DNA from: JAMDEO01 sp963775295
GTDB lineage: Bacteria > Actinomycetota > Thermoleophilia > RBG-16-64-13
Assembly (NCBI GenBank): GCA_963775295.1
Contig: CAVZIK010000006.1
Location: 1,240,001 to 1,304,000 of the forward strand
Direction of reading: 5' to 3'
DNA length: 64,000 nt
The notes beneath the pieces are model-generated. The model saw only the letters and a list, made by a program, of their open reading frames with translations, did not search any database and had not been told where the DNA came from. A program made the position numbers and the translations under genes. Below, in pieces: positions 1 to 7,929 of this stretch; position 1 is the first letter of the stretch; the number at the start of each line of letters is the position of its first letter.

Positions 1-1
1 C

Positions 2-583
2 CGGCTCCGCGCCGCCACAACCGGATCGATGCCCCTATTCATAGGAATTGGTTCCTCGGATGCAGTCTCGCAGTACCTGGCCGACGTGGGACACGAAGAG
101 ATTACCAACTTCGGTTGGTTTTCCGCGTCTGTCAACTATCGGCGGGTACCCGGAGGGGCTCCGTCCGCACCACCCGGGCAGGAGAACTTCTGGGTAGCCA
201 AACAAGAGGGTACGGGAGTCCAGACCCTGGATTGGCAGGTCCAAGACGGTAACTGGACGGCGGTCATCATGAATGCTGACGGCGCGGCCCCGGTGACGGC
301 AAGCGTCAGCCTCGGTGCCCGCTTCGGGTTCATCCTGCCTATCGGCGTCGGACTGCTCGGGGCTGGGATCGTCCTGTTCGCGGTCGGGGTCCTGCTCATC
401 GTGCTTGGCGCTCGAAGACCGCGGGTGGGGCCGCAGCAGCCCGTTCCCATTGGACCGGCCGGTACATGGCAACAGCCAACTCAAACGTATATGCCACCCC
501 AGCCATATGGGCAGCAGCCGCAGCCGCCGGCGGACACGTGGCCCAAGCCACCTTCGGCAACGCCGCCTGATTCCACCTCCTAG
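2..583 (+). CDS. C-terminal part of a membrane-anchored protein, unknown function
   Basis: The frame is open from the first base of the window, so the N-terminus lies upstream; 193 residues are visible. An ATG at 29 exists but has no ribosome binding site, and the frame continues 5' of it. The first part looks like a beta-rich extracytoplasmic domain. One hydrophobic segment rich in Gly, Leu and Val follows, then Arg-Arg and a Pro/Gln-rich tail of about 50 residues. The layout of outer domain, one membrane span and disordered Pro-rich tail is common in actinobacterial membrane proteins of unknown role. No enzyme motif was recognised. A hairpin terminator follows at once. Confidence 0.7.
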   Translation, partial: RLRAATTGSMPLFIGIGSSDAVSQYLADVGHEEITNFGWFSASVNYRRVPGGAPSAPPGQENFWVAKQEGTGVQTLDWQVQDGNWTAVIMNADGAAPVTASVSLGARFGFILPIGVGLLGAGIVLFAVGVLLIVLGARRPRVGPQQPVPIGPAGTWQQPTQTYMPPQPYGQQPQPPADTWPKPPSATPPDSTS

Positions 584-912
584 TATGGCGGGGGCCTGTC
601 GCGATCGCATCGCGACGGGCCCCAGAGCTTTCTTCCCGAAGCGCGGCGCCGAAGGCGGCGCCGCAGCGACTATTGCATCACGGGGAGTTCCTTTGCGGTC
701 GCATATCGAGACCATCATCCGGGCACCCGCGACGAACATTCCCTCCGCCCTTCCCTGACCCTCCTGCGGCTCGAGTCCGAGGGCCTTTGGGTGAAACTTC
801 TCGGCCGGCCCGGATGAACCCCGGATGCCCTCAGGTGCCGTCCCTTGATATGCTGTGACCAGGTCCGGGAAGGGGCCACCGACCGGACCGCTATCTTCAG
901 GAAGGGAATCCG
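584..912. other. Non-coding gap between membrane protein and MFS gene
   Basis: Holds the hairpin at 591-623 and then about 290 bases with no convincing gene on either strand. A purine-rich ribosome binding site (GGAAGGGA near 900-908) precedes the MFS start at 913. No clear -35/-10 pair was identified. Confidence 0.5.
591..623 (+). terminator. Hairpin terminator after the membrane protein gene
   Basis: Fifteen-base arms at 591-605 and 609-623 pair with a single T-G wobble around a 3-base loop, beginning 7 bases after the stop codon. Only short T runs follow, so it may be a weak intrinsic terminator. Confidence 0.65.
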
Positions 913-2151
913 ATGTCCGTGAACCGCACGCCAGCGCTGGTGATCGAAGACAGGCGTGGTGCCGATGCTCTCTCGCTGTCGCTCATGCTCTTCATGGCCG
1001 TGAACAGCGTCGCGATATCGCTCATGCCCATAGTGACCAACGAGCTTCAAGACAGGTTCGCGTTCACTTCGTCCCAGATAGGCCTCCTCACCTCCATCTA
1101 CATGGTGGCGTTCGCCGTGGCGGCACTTCCGATGGGCTTGGTGGCGGCTCGGCTGGGCGGCCGGACGCTGGTGGTTGGGGCGGCGCTGCTCGTATTGGGG
1201 GGTGTGCTCTTCGCGCTCAGCGCGTCATATCCGTGGTTCCTGGCCGGACGGTTTCTCCAGGGGCTGGGAGGCGCCACGATCATTCCGGTGTGCAACCCCA
1301 TGATGGCCCATGCCATCAACAGGCGATATCACAACCGCGCTCTGGGCATCTTTGGCGCTGGACATGGCCTCGGGGTTGTCGCCGCGCTGCTGATCCTTCC
1401 CGGCATCCAACAGGCCGGAGGGTATCGGATTACATTCCTGACCTCCGTAGCCTTCGCCGTGGTGGTATCTCTTGTTGCGCTGACTCAGAGGCCGGTACGC
1501 GTGCTGCCTTCCCACTCCGACGATGCCGTTTCGTTTGTGAGTCTGATGCGCGGAGTGGGCGCGGTGGCCGTCAACCGACGGCTTTTGCTGCTTGTCCTGG
1601 TGAACATTGGGGTTATGGCGATCGTAGTCGGCCTTCTCGCCTGGACGCCTCTTTTCCTTCACGATATGCGGGGAGCGAGTTTGTCCGTGGCCGCCTATCT
1701 CACTGCCGGGGTAGGCGTCGCCCAGATCGTGGGTAACTTGGCCGGTGCTGCGGCGATGGCGCGCTGGGGCAAGGGGTTCGTCCTATCGGTGGGCATGGCC
1801 GTGATGTTCGTCGCGACCGCACTCGTTCCTATCGCTCCAGGATTCGTGGTTGTTTTCGCCTGCGTGACGGTGGCAGGCTTTCTCACTATGGCGGTCTTTC
1901 CCGCGATCATGGGCTCGGTTCCGGATGTGGTCGATCGCCCCGAGCTCGTCGGGCCGGCCACAGGCTTCTTGAACCTCACCAATATCGTCGGTACATGGTT
2001 CGCTCCGTGGCTGTTCGGGGTCTTGCTCGATGCGTACGGGACGGCACCGGGCCAATCCGGCTACTTGCTCGGGTACATGCTGCTCGCGCTGTTCCCGTTT
2101 CTCGGTACGCTCGCGGCTGTGGTATATATGGGCAGGCGGGCTCCGGCATGA
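913..2151 (+). CDS. MFS transporter
   Basis: 412 residues, a normal length for a 12-helix major facilitator superfamily carrier in the inner membrane. Alternating hydrophobic segments run the whole length. A motif-A-like loop (GLVAARLGGRTL, near residues 76-87) lies between helices 2 and 3, and a glycine-rich segment (FLQGLGGATI) follows in helix 4. The ATG at 913 has GGAAGGGA upstream. The substrate cannot be read from sequence; drug or metabolite export by proton antiport is the family default. It stands alone, with no regulator beside it. Confidence 0.85.
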   Translation: MSVNRTPALVIEDRRGADALSLSLMLFMAVNSVAISLMPIVTNELQDRFAFTSSQIGLLTSIYMVAFAVAALPMGLVAARLGGRTLVVGAALLVLGGVLFALSASYPWFLAGRFLQGLGGATIIPVCNPMMAHAINRRYHNRALGIFGAGHGLGVVAALLILPGIQQAGGYRITFLTSVAFAVVVSLVALTQRPVRVLPSHSDDAVSFVSLMRGVGAVAVNRRLLLLVLVNIGVMAIVVGLLAWTPLFLHDMRGASLSVAAYLTAGVGVAQIVGNLAGAAAMARWGKGFVLSVGMAVMFVATALVPIAPGFVVVFACVTVAGFLTMAVFPAIMGSVPDVVDRPELVGPATGFLNLTNIVGTWFAPWLFGVLLDAYGTAPGQSGYLLGYMLLALFPFLGTLAAVVYMGRRAPA

Positions 2152-2242
2152 TTTGACCGTATTCTGGGGAATCGACGAGTGACAGTTCGTCTTAGCGGTC
2201 GATCGAGGACGCTAACATCCATGAAAGTCGAGGATGCAACGA

Positions 2243-3490
2243 ATGGGGCCAATGCGTCGGGTTGAATGCAAGGTTTGTCGGGGCCTGAACGACCCGAGCA
2301 ACCGATTCTGCGAGTACTGCGGGGGGTCACTCCGCGAACAGGGCTACAAGGAGAGCGGTCGTTCGACAACCGGACGCGTTGTAGCGCGTAGCTTCAAACG
2401 CCTACTCTTCGTAGTTGTGATCGTGGCGGTTCTCGCCGGGCTCTACTACGCGGTCAATCGTCTTCTCCTGCCGGCCTTGAGGGCGGACGCGGTCGTTGCA
2501 TCCACCACGACAACCCGATTCGTCGAGTCCTCCACGACCACGACCGCAATGCCGCGCACCGACCGTCTTGTCGCCGGTAGCGACAGGTACGCCACGGCTA
2601 TAGCTATTTCCAAGCTTGGGTTCTCCAAGGAGGTCTCGGCTGTGGTCCTTGCCGCGGGTGATACTTATTCGGGGGCTATCTGCGCGGCGCCGCTGGCCGC
2701 GGCATACGGCGGCCCCGTCTTGCTAGTACCTTCCGATGGAATCGGGACCGAGCTGAGTAAGGAGATTCAACGTCTCAATCCCTCCACTGTGTTCTTGGTA
2801 GGGGTGTCGCGTCCCACTCACGTACGAACCCAACTCAAAAGTATCCTGCAGGGGCCGACGGTGACGAATCTTGCCGGCGGCACGCCATACGAGACCGCTG
2901 CTCTCGTGGCGGCGGAGGTCAAGACCAAGCTTGGGACGGTAACGAAAGTCGTGGTGGCTCCGTCAGACAGCTTCGCGGAAGCACTGGCTGTGGCTCCTCT
3001 CGCCGCCGCTAAGGGCTGGCCCATCCTCCTCAGTCCTAAGGAAGGCGCCGTTCCCAAGGCGACCTCAAGTGCGATAAAGGATCTAGGCGCCACTTCCGCT
3101 CTGGTGGTGGGCACCGGCGCCAAGCTGACACTCGCGGACGTGGTGTCCAAGGTGGGGAAGGACAGCTACGAGACCTGCGCGCTGCTGGCTGCATACTCCG
3201 CAGCGAACGGTCTGAGCTACGCACACACGGCGATCGCCACCGGGGAAGACTTTCCCGACGGCCTTGCCGCCGCGCCGTATCTGGCACTCGACAAGGGGAT
3301 TCTCCTGCTAGCCAAGGGCAACGAGTTGTCAACTCCTGTACTGACGGTATTCAACGCCAACTCCAAAGCCATTCGCAACCTCGACTTTATCGGTCTGCGC
3401 GACCTTGCAAAGACGATGGCCGTTCCGAGCACCACCGCGACGACCGCCGCCGTCACAACAACCACGGCTGATACCGCGACGGCCGAGTAG
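2243..3490 (+). CDS. Zinc-ribbon, single-span protein with cell-wall-binding repeats
   Basis: About 415 residues. An N-terminal zinc ribbon (CKVCRGLNDPSNRFCEYCGG, two CxxC knuckles) is followed by a basic stretch, one transmembrane helix (LLFVVVIVAVLAGLYYAV) and a Thr-rich linker. About three cell-wall-binding type 2 (PF04122) repeats then follow, the first with the signature RLVAGSDRYATA, and the tail is Thr/Ala-rich. The family repeats bind cell-wall polymers, so the protein probably ties a cytoplasmic zinc knuckle to the wall across the membrane. ATG codons exist at 2234, 2243 and 2252; the AGG at 2231-2233 is well spaced only for 2243. Confidence 0.8.
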   Translation: MGPMRRVECKVCRGLNDPSNRFCEYCGGSLREQGYKESGRSTTGRVVARSFKRLLFVVVIVAVLAGLYYAVNRLLLPALRADAVVASTTTTRFVESSTTTTAMPRTDRLVAGSDRYATAIAISKLGFSKEVSAVVLAAGDTYSGAICAAPLAAAYGGPVLLVPSDGIGTELSKEIQRLNPSTVFLVGVSRPTHVRTQLKSILQGPTVTNLAGGTPYETAALVAAEVKTKLGTVTKVVVAPSDSFAEALAVAPLAAAKGWPILLSPKEGAVPKATSSAIKDLGATSALVVGTGAKLTLADVVSKVGKDSYETCALLAAYSAANGLSYAHTAIATGEDFPDGLAAAPYLALDKGILLLAKGNELSTPVLTVFNANSKAIRNLDFIGLRDLAKTMAVPSTTATTAAVTTTTADTATAE

Positions 3491-3590
3491 TTCATTCTGA
3501 GAGTCTTGGCCGTTTGAACAAGCTCGCTGGAATGGCTGCGGGCTGGATCCTACGCATACGCGTCGTGACAGGCCATGGCATCAGCGCGAT

Positions 3591-3618
3591 TTGGTCAGGG
3601 CGGCGCGACTGATATCAT
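3591..3618 (+). promoter_or_regulatory. Putative promoter of the ABM-fold gene
   Basis: TTGGTC at 3591-3596 and TATCAT at 3613-3618 are separated by 16 bases, about 45 bases before the start of the gene at 3662. It is a sigma-70-like match by eye only. Confidence 0.4.
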
Positions 3619-3661
3619 CCCAACCGAGTCACAAACAAGAGCCTAATAGGGAGCGCAAGCA

Positions 3662-4021
3662 ATGGCCGATGGAAGTATCCGCCTGATCGTCCGTCAAGGT
3701 ATCAATGCAGGCAAACTTGAGGAATTCAAAAAGCTCGCGTGCGAGTTCACTGACGAGACCGAGGCAGGCGATCCGGGAACGCTTGGGTACGAGTGGTTCA
3801 TCTCCCCGGATGGCACCGACTGTTATCTCAACGAGTTCTACGGCAGTTCCCAGGACTTCTTGAACCATTTCGGCAAGATAGCGGCGAAGATCGGCGTCAT
3901 GCTCGAGATCTCACCACTCATGGAAGCCATTGTGCTCGGCGACCCCAACCCGGAGGCCAGAGAAGCTCTGTCGCATCTCGGCGCCAAATTCTACTCCCCG
4001 TACGTAGGCTTCTGCCGCTGA
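3662..4021 (+). CDS. Antibiotic-biosynthesis-monooxygenase-like (ABM) fold protein
   Basis: 119 residues. The start RLIVRQGINAGKLEEFKKL, the central YEWFISPDG and the FYGSSQDFLNHF helix match the dimeric alpha+beta barrel of small YgiN/ABM-type proteins. Members include quinol monooxygenases and heme-degrading enzymes, but many have no known substrate. No cofactor ligand set can be assigned. AATAGGGAG precedes the ATG. It is monocistronic, with a shared terminator downstream. A second small protein of this fold is encoded at 43062-43346, with only general similarity. Confidence 0.7.
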   Translation: MADGSIRLIVRQGINAGKLEEFKKLACEFTDETEAGDPGTLGYEWFISPDGTDCYLNEFYGSSQDFLNHFGKIAAKIGVMLEISPLMEAIVLGDPNPEAREALSHLGAKFYSPYVGFCR

Positions 4022-4102
4022 GGGGAATTCTGCCGCCGGGCTGCGCGCCCTAATCGAAGGCTGTGGGCGCCCTGGGGACGCCGGCCGCGCTTGGGGCAAA
4101 AA

Positions 4103-4128
4103 AAACGCCGGCCCGAAGGCCGGCGTTT
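4103..4128. terminator. Bidirectional intrinsic terminator
   Basis: A perfect 11-bp stem (4103-4113 with 4118-4128) closes a 4-base loop, which on the minus strand is the stable UUCG type. Eight T residues follow on the minus strand, so it best serves the RRM gene at 4154-4465. It may also end the gene at 3662-4021. Confidence 0.85.
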
Positions 4129-4153
4129 CCATTAGTCCGCTTGCGCGAGACTA

Positions 4154-4465
4154 CTACCAGCGGTTTCCACCGCCGCCGCCGTAGCCGCCGCCGCCCGAAC
4201 GAGGCGCACGAGGCGCTTGTTCCTTGGCTACGTCGACCTTGAGGGCGCGACCGTCGAGCTGGGTGCCGTCGAGGGCGCCTTTAGCCGTTTGCGCCTCATC
4301 AGGCGTTCCCATTTCCACGAAGCCAAAGCCCTTGGGGCGTCCGGAGTCGCGATCGGTGATGAGATTGACGGAGGTAACCTCGCCATGAGCCTCGAAAGCG
4401 GTCCGAATGGACGCCTCGGAAGTCTCGTAGCTCAGGTTGCCAACGTACAGTTTTGCTGAATTCAC
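4154..4465 (-). CDS. Glycine-rich RRM RNA-binding protein (copy 1)
   Basis: 103 residues with one RNA recognition motif, RNP2 (LYVGNL) and RNP1 (KGFGFVEM) both intact, and a short Arg/Gly-rich tail ending in NRW. Such proteins are small cytoplasmic RNA binders, often cold-induced. The start is GTG at 4465. The in-frame ATG at 4477 is part of the ribosome binding site (GGAGG, 5 bases upstream), and the copy at 31445 begins in exactly the same way. The two proteins are nearly identical except for the length of the glycine tail. A perfect terminator lies downstream and a long conserved leader upstream, pointing to post-transcriptional control. Confidence 0.9.
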   Translation of the reverse strand: MNSAKLYVGNLSYETSEASIRTAFEAHGEVTSVNLITDRDSGRPKGFGFVEMGTPDEAQTAKGALDGTQLDGRALKVDVAKEQAPRAPRSGGGGYGGGGGNRW

Positions 4466-4595
4466 TACAGCCTCCATGAACGGAGTTACATTACGACAAA
4501 CGAGAGGGAAAGACTGGAGACTGAGCGAAGAGGTTGAGAGGCTCGGCGCAGCGCCTGGAGAATGTTCCTAACGAATGTTAACGATCATAGTAGCA
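4466..4595 (-). promoter_or_regulatory. Conserved long 5' leader of RRM copy 1
   Basis: The 71 bases next to the start (4466-4536) match the leader of the second RRM gene (31374-31444) at all but a handful of positions, including a pyrimidine-rich block (AGTCTCCAGTCTTTCCCTC). Similarity continues more loosely to an extended -10 element, TGCTACTAT (4587-4595). Conservation of non-coding sequence between two loci suggests a structured or protein-bound leader. Confidence 0.65.
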
Positions 4596-4626
4596 CAAAG
4601 CCCAGCCATCCATCCGATCACCTGGA

Positions 4627-5550
4627 TCAAAGGGCCGCTCGCGAGTTGAACAGGCACAGATCGACGAGTTCCTCGGCATCGACAGTGCCGGCACAGACAA
4701 CCGTGTCCGCGCCGCCCCAGTAGATCTTGAGCGTGCCGTCGTCCTCAGGGATGGCGCCACAGCAGAAGACCACGTTATGAACGTATCCTACCCGCTCCCA
4801 GGGGTCTTCGGGCTCGAGGATCCACTCGTCTGCCACCCCCAGCAGCTTGGACGGATCCGTTAAGTCGTGCAAGGCTGCGCCGAGGCGGTACACCGAACCG
4901 TCCATGGTTGGAAAGACGCCGTGGTAGATATGCAGCCATCCTCTCGCCGTCTTGATGGGGGTAGCCCCAGGACCGATCTTCATCTGGTCCCAGTGGTAAC
5001 CCACCGGTTTCATGACCACGCGGGAGTCACCCCAGTGGACCAGGTCGGGCGAGTAGCTTATCCAGATGCTCCATGGATCGATCTCGGAATGTGGTCGGTC
5101 AAGCCGCACGTAGCGGCCGTCAAAAAGCTGAGGAAAGAGCACCACATTGCGCGAGTCGGCCTGGGTGATCAACGCGACACGCTCGATCCTCTCAAAGTCC
5201 CTGGTCCGAGCCAGCGCGACACGCACCCCGTGCCGGGAGTAGGCGGAATAGGTAAGCAAGAACTCTCCCCCGAGAGGGCACACCCTCACGTCCTCTACGC
5301 CCCACTCCTCGTACTCCGCGAACAAACCGTCCTTCGCCGGCCTCAGAAACGGTTCCGGCCTCACCTTGAAGTCGAAGCCGTTATCGCTCTCGGCGAGTCC
5401 GATGACGGACCGGCCGTTGCGTAGGTGCGACCGGAAGAGCAGCAGATAGCGGCCTTCATGCTTTACCGCCCCGGGGTTGTGCACCGTCGCCACGGGGTAC
5501 GGAACGTCGTCCTTGGTCAAGATCGGGTTCCCCTCGTGGCGCAGAATCAT
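4627..5550 (-). CDS. GH130 family glycoside phosphorylase/hydrolase
   Basis: 307 residues, the size of a single five-bladed GH130 propeller. NPIL near residue 8, HNPGAV at 24-29 and WGVEDVRV at 83-90 fit the family; the Asp of the ED(P)R motif is the expected general acid. Here the usual Pro is Val. Known members phosphorolyse or hydrolyse beta-mannosides such as mannosyl-glucose and beta-1,4-mannooligosaccharides; the exact substrate is not readable. It is the last gene of a four-gene operon, and its ATG overlaps the stop of the upstream glycosyltransferase gene by ATGA. Confidence 0.85.
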   Translation of the reverse strand: MILRHEGNPILTKDDVPYPVATVHNPGAVKHEGRYLLLFRSHLRNGRSVIGLAESDNGFDFKVRPEPFLRPAKDGLFAEYEEWGVEDVRVCPLGGEFLLTYSAYSRHGVRVALARTRDFERIERVALITQADSRNVVLFPQLFDGRYVRLDRPHSEIDPWSIWISYSPDLVHWGDSRVVMKPVGYHWDQMKIGPGATPIKTARGWLHIYHGVFPTMDGSVYRLGAALHDLTDPSKLLGVADEWILEPEDPWERVGYVHNVVFCCGAIPEDDGTLKIYWGGADTVVCAGTVDAEELVDLCLFNSRAAL

Positions 5551-6953
5551 CCGGGCGTCCTCTGAAGCGCAGGTTCCCGACGTTTTTGCGGGTTCGAACT
5601 GGTTGCCCGGTGGAAGTCGTCCTCGAGGCGCTCGATGTCATCCTCGCCCAGATAGTCGCCCCGCTGCACCTCGATAAAGACCAACGGGCAAAGACCCTGG
5701 TTCTCAATCCGGTGGATCATTCCGCACTCGATATCGACGCAGCTTCCCGGGCCCACGGAGCGAAACTCTCCGCCACGGGTTACGAGGCCCCTGCCTTCGA
5801 CAACCGTCCAGTGCTCCGAGCGGTGGCGATGCCGTTGCAAGCTGAGCCGCTTGCCTGGATGTACCTGTATGCGCTTCACCTTGTGACCGGGGGCATCTTC
5901 GAGCACTCTGTAGAATCCCCAAGGACGCTGGCTCTCCCTTTGGGAATGAGCCAGGATCTCCTCGTATATACGTAGATAGCTATCCACCATCCTGGAAACC
6001 GAGAAGTTGGCCTCCACGTGTTTTCGGCAGGCCGCCCTGTCCAACTGTCGAACCCTGGACACCGCCTCGATGGCCTCCTCGATCGTGCGAACCAAGAAGC
6101 CGGTGACGCCGTCGGCTATGACCTCGGGCATGCTCCCCTTATTGAATGCAACGACCGGGGTGCCGCACGCCATGGCCTCCACAACGGAGAGTCCGAACGG
6201 TTCGGCGAAATTGATGGGGTGGAGCAAAGCGTGGGCGCCGCCTAGAAGCTTGTCACGCTTGGCCGGCCCGACGCTGCCCACGTACGACACGTTTGTTCCG
6301 TCAACGAACGGCTCGATCTTCTCGCGGAAGTAGCCTTGATCTTGGATTATCCCTGCCATCACCAGGGGCCGGCCCGAGCGGCGTGCGATCTCGATGGCTT
6401 CGAAAGCCCCCTTGTCTTCGTGTATCCGTCCGAAGAACAGGAGGTAATCGCCCGGCTTCTCCCGTAGGGTGAACGCACCCAGATCGACGCCGTGATACGC
6501 CGTTGCGATGTAGTTCAGCGCGGGTGAGCGATCGGCGTTGCTGATTGACACATAGTACGAATCCCCGTCGTACTTCTTGAAGACCGGGAGTATCCGCTTG
6601 GAGGAAAAGCCATGGATAGTTGTCACCACGGGCGTCGTCGTTAGCCTGGACCAAGCGAGCGGGAGGAAATCAAAGTTGTTGTGAATGAGGTCGAATTCTT
6701 CCGCGTGCTCAAAGACCTCAGCGATGTGCAGGCATTCGAGTACTTTGGCGTCTTGCTCTCGGTCCTCTTCATAGCCATGGGCGGCCACCGACCGCAGCGT
6801 GGCCTTGGTCAGCGAATCCCGGGTCGCGAACAGCGTGACGTCCACTCCCCGCTCCACCAGCCCCTCGGTGAGCGACGAGACGACCTGTTCCCAAGGTCCG
6901 TAGTCGCGGGGCGGAGTCCGCCAGGCGATGGGCGATAGCATTGCAATTCGCAT
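5547..6953 (-). CDS. GT4 glycosyltransferase fused to a mannose-6-phosphate isomerase type II cupin
   Basis: 468 residues. Residues 1-340 are a GT-B, family 4 glycosyltransferase, with the N-terminal PPRDYGPWEQ loop and, in the C-lobe, EPFGLSVVEAMACGTPVVA, the nucleotide-sugar-binding EX7E region. From about residue 341 a cupin begins (RPWGFYRVLED, then HRHRSEHWTVVEG), as in the C-terminal half of bifunctional ManC/type II phosphomannose isomerases, with the His and Glu metal ligands present. The guanylyltransferase half is absent. The fusion and the neighbouring GH130 genes suggest mannose chemistry. A GTG lies one codon upstream of the ATG at 6953. It overlaps the next gene by ATGA. Confidence 0.85.
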   Translation of the reverse strand: MRIAMLSPIAWRTPPRDYGPWEQVVSSLTEGLVERGVDVTLFATRDSLTKATLRSVAAHGYEEDREQDAKVLECLHIAEVFEHAEEFDLIHNNFDFLPLAWSRLTTTPVVTTIHGFSSKRILPVFKKYDGDSYYVSISNADRSPALNYIATAYHGVDLGAFTLREKPGDYLLFFGRIHEDKGAFEAIEIARRSGRPLVMAGIIQDQGYFREKIEPFVDGTNVSYVGSVGPAKRDKLLGGAHALLHPINFAEPFGLSVVEAMACGTPVVAFNKGSMPEVIADGVTGFLVRTIEEAIEAVSRVRQLDRAACRKHVEANFSVSRMVDSYLRIYEEILAHSQRESQRPWGFYRVLEDAPGHKVKRIQVHPGKRLSLQRHRHRSEHWTVVEGRGLVTRGGEFRSVGPGSCVDIECGMIHRIENQGLCPLVFIEVQRGDYLGEDDIERLEDDFHRATSSNPQKRREPALQRTPG

Positions 6954-6978
6954 CACAGTCTACTTTCGTGGTCTTCCA

Positions 6979-7929
6979 TCAGCTGATTTCCGAGCGCTCA
7001 TGCAACCATCCCAGCAGTTGCGAGATCTTGGTAGTGGCCACGGCTATGGTGGTGTCGGCTGCACCGTAGTAGAGACGCAGGTTGTCACCCTCGGCTATCC
7101 AGCCACAGGGGAAGACCACGTCGTGTACGTCGCCTTCGCGTTCGTAGCTTTCTTCGGGGGCAAGGACCCACTCATCTCCCCGCAGCAGCACCTTGGTGGG
7201 GTCCTTCAGATCGAGCAAGGCCAGTCCCAGGCGGTAGATGCCCCCAGAGACGGTCATGCGTACTCCGTGGTACATCACGAGCCACCCTTCATCCGTACGC
7301 AGGGGCGGTGGAGACAATCCTATCTTGTTGGCATCCCACCAGCCGCCGCGACGGGCTCGAATTACGATCTGGTGGTCTCCCCAATGTCTGAGATCGGTTG
7401 AATAGGAGATCCAGATGTGGCAGCCAAGACCGGCAACGGTGGCTGCGGGACGATGCAGCATGGCGTACCGGCCCTCGAAAAGTGTGGGAAAGAGAGCTGC
7501 GTCTTTGTCATCGGGCGGCATGACCGGTCCCAGACGGTCGAAATGGGCGAAGTCCTCGGTAGTCGCCAACGCTACCAGCGGCCCGCCTTGGGAATAAGCG
7601 GTGTAGACGACGATGTATTGCGATTCTCCCTCGATCCGGCAGACGCGCGGATCCTCGATGCCCCACAATTCCTCGGGATGGCCGATAGGATCCGCTGGGA
7701 GAGTCGGGCTGGTGTCGATCCGCCAGTCTGTGAAACCATCTCTGCTGCGGGCCACAGTCAGGTGCGAGAGACCTCGCCTGTCCTCGACCCTCATAAGGAG
7801 GAGACTGTCATCGCCCACCTTGGCTGCCCCCGGGTTGAACACGGAATTGGCCGGGTAGGGGATGTGCTCTGCCGTCAGGATGGGGTTCCCTGGATACCTC
7901 GTGAAGAGTCTGTCGCCGTTCTGAGTCAT
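6979..7929 (-). CDS. GH130 family glycoside phosphorylase/hydrolase (second copy)
   Basis: 316 residues, homologous to the protein at 4627-5550 but clearly diverged. NPILTAEHIPYPANSVFNPG opens the propeller, and WGIEDPRV at 89-96 holds the canonical EDPR motif with the likely general acid Asp. LHRP, WISYS and YHGV motifs of the family are present. The function is probably phosphorolysis or hydrolysis of a beta-mannoside. It overlaps the upstream glycosyltransferase gene by ATGA and is followed by the GT4-cupin gene after 25 bases. Two diverged copies imply two substrates or opposite physiological directions. Confidence 0.85.
   Translation of the reverse strand: MTQNGDRLFTRYPGNPILTAEHIPYPANSVFNPGAAKVGDDSLLLMRVEDRRGLSHLTVARSRDGFTDWRIDTSPTLPADPIGHPEELWGIEDPRVCRIEGESQYIVVYTAYSQGGPLVALATTEDFAHFDRLGPVMPPDDKDAALFPTLFEGRYAMLHRPAATVAGLGCHIWISYSTDLRHWGDHQIVIRARRGGWWDANKIGLSPPPLRTDEGWLVMYHGVRMTVSGGIYRLGLALLDLKDPTKVLLRGDEWVLAPEESYEREGDVHDVVFPCGWIAEGDNLRLYYGAADTTIAVATTKISQLLGWLHERSEIS

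Noticed and set aside
769..785. T-loop-like string GGCTCGAGTCC hinting at a tRNA
   Set aside because: No matching acceptor stem, D-loop or anticodon arm could be built around it.
4466..4477. ATG at 4477 as start of RRM copy 1
   Set aside because: It is part of the GGAGG ribosome binding site; the GTG at 4465 matches the start of copy 2.
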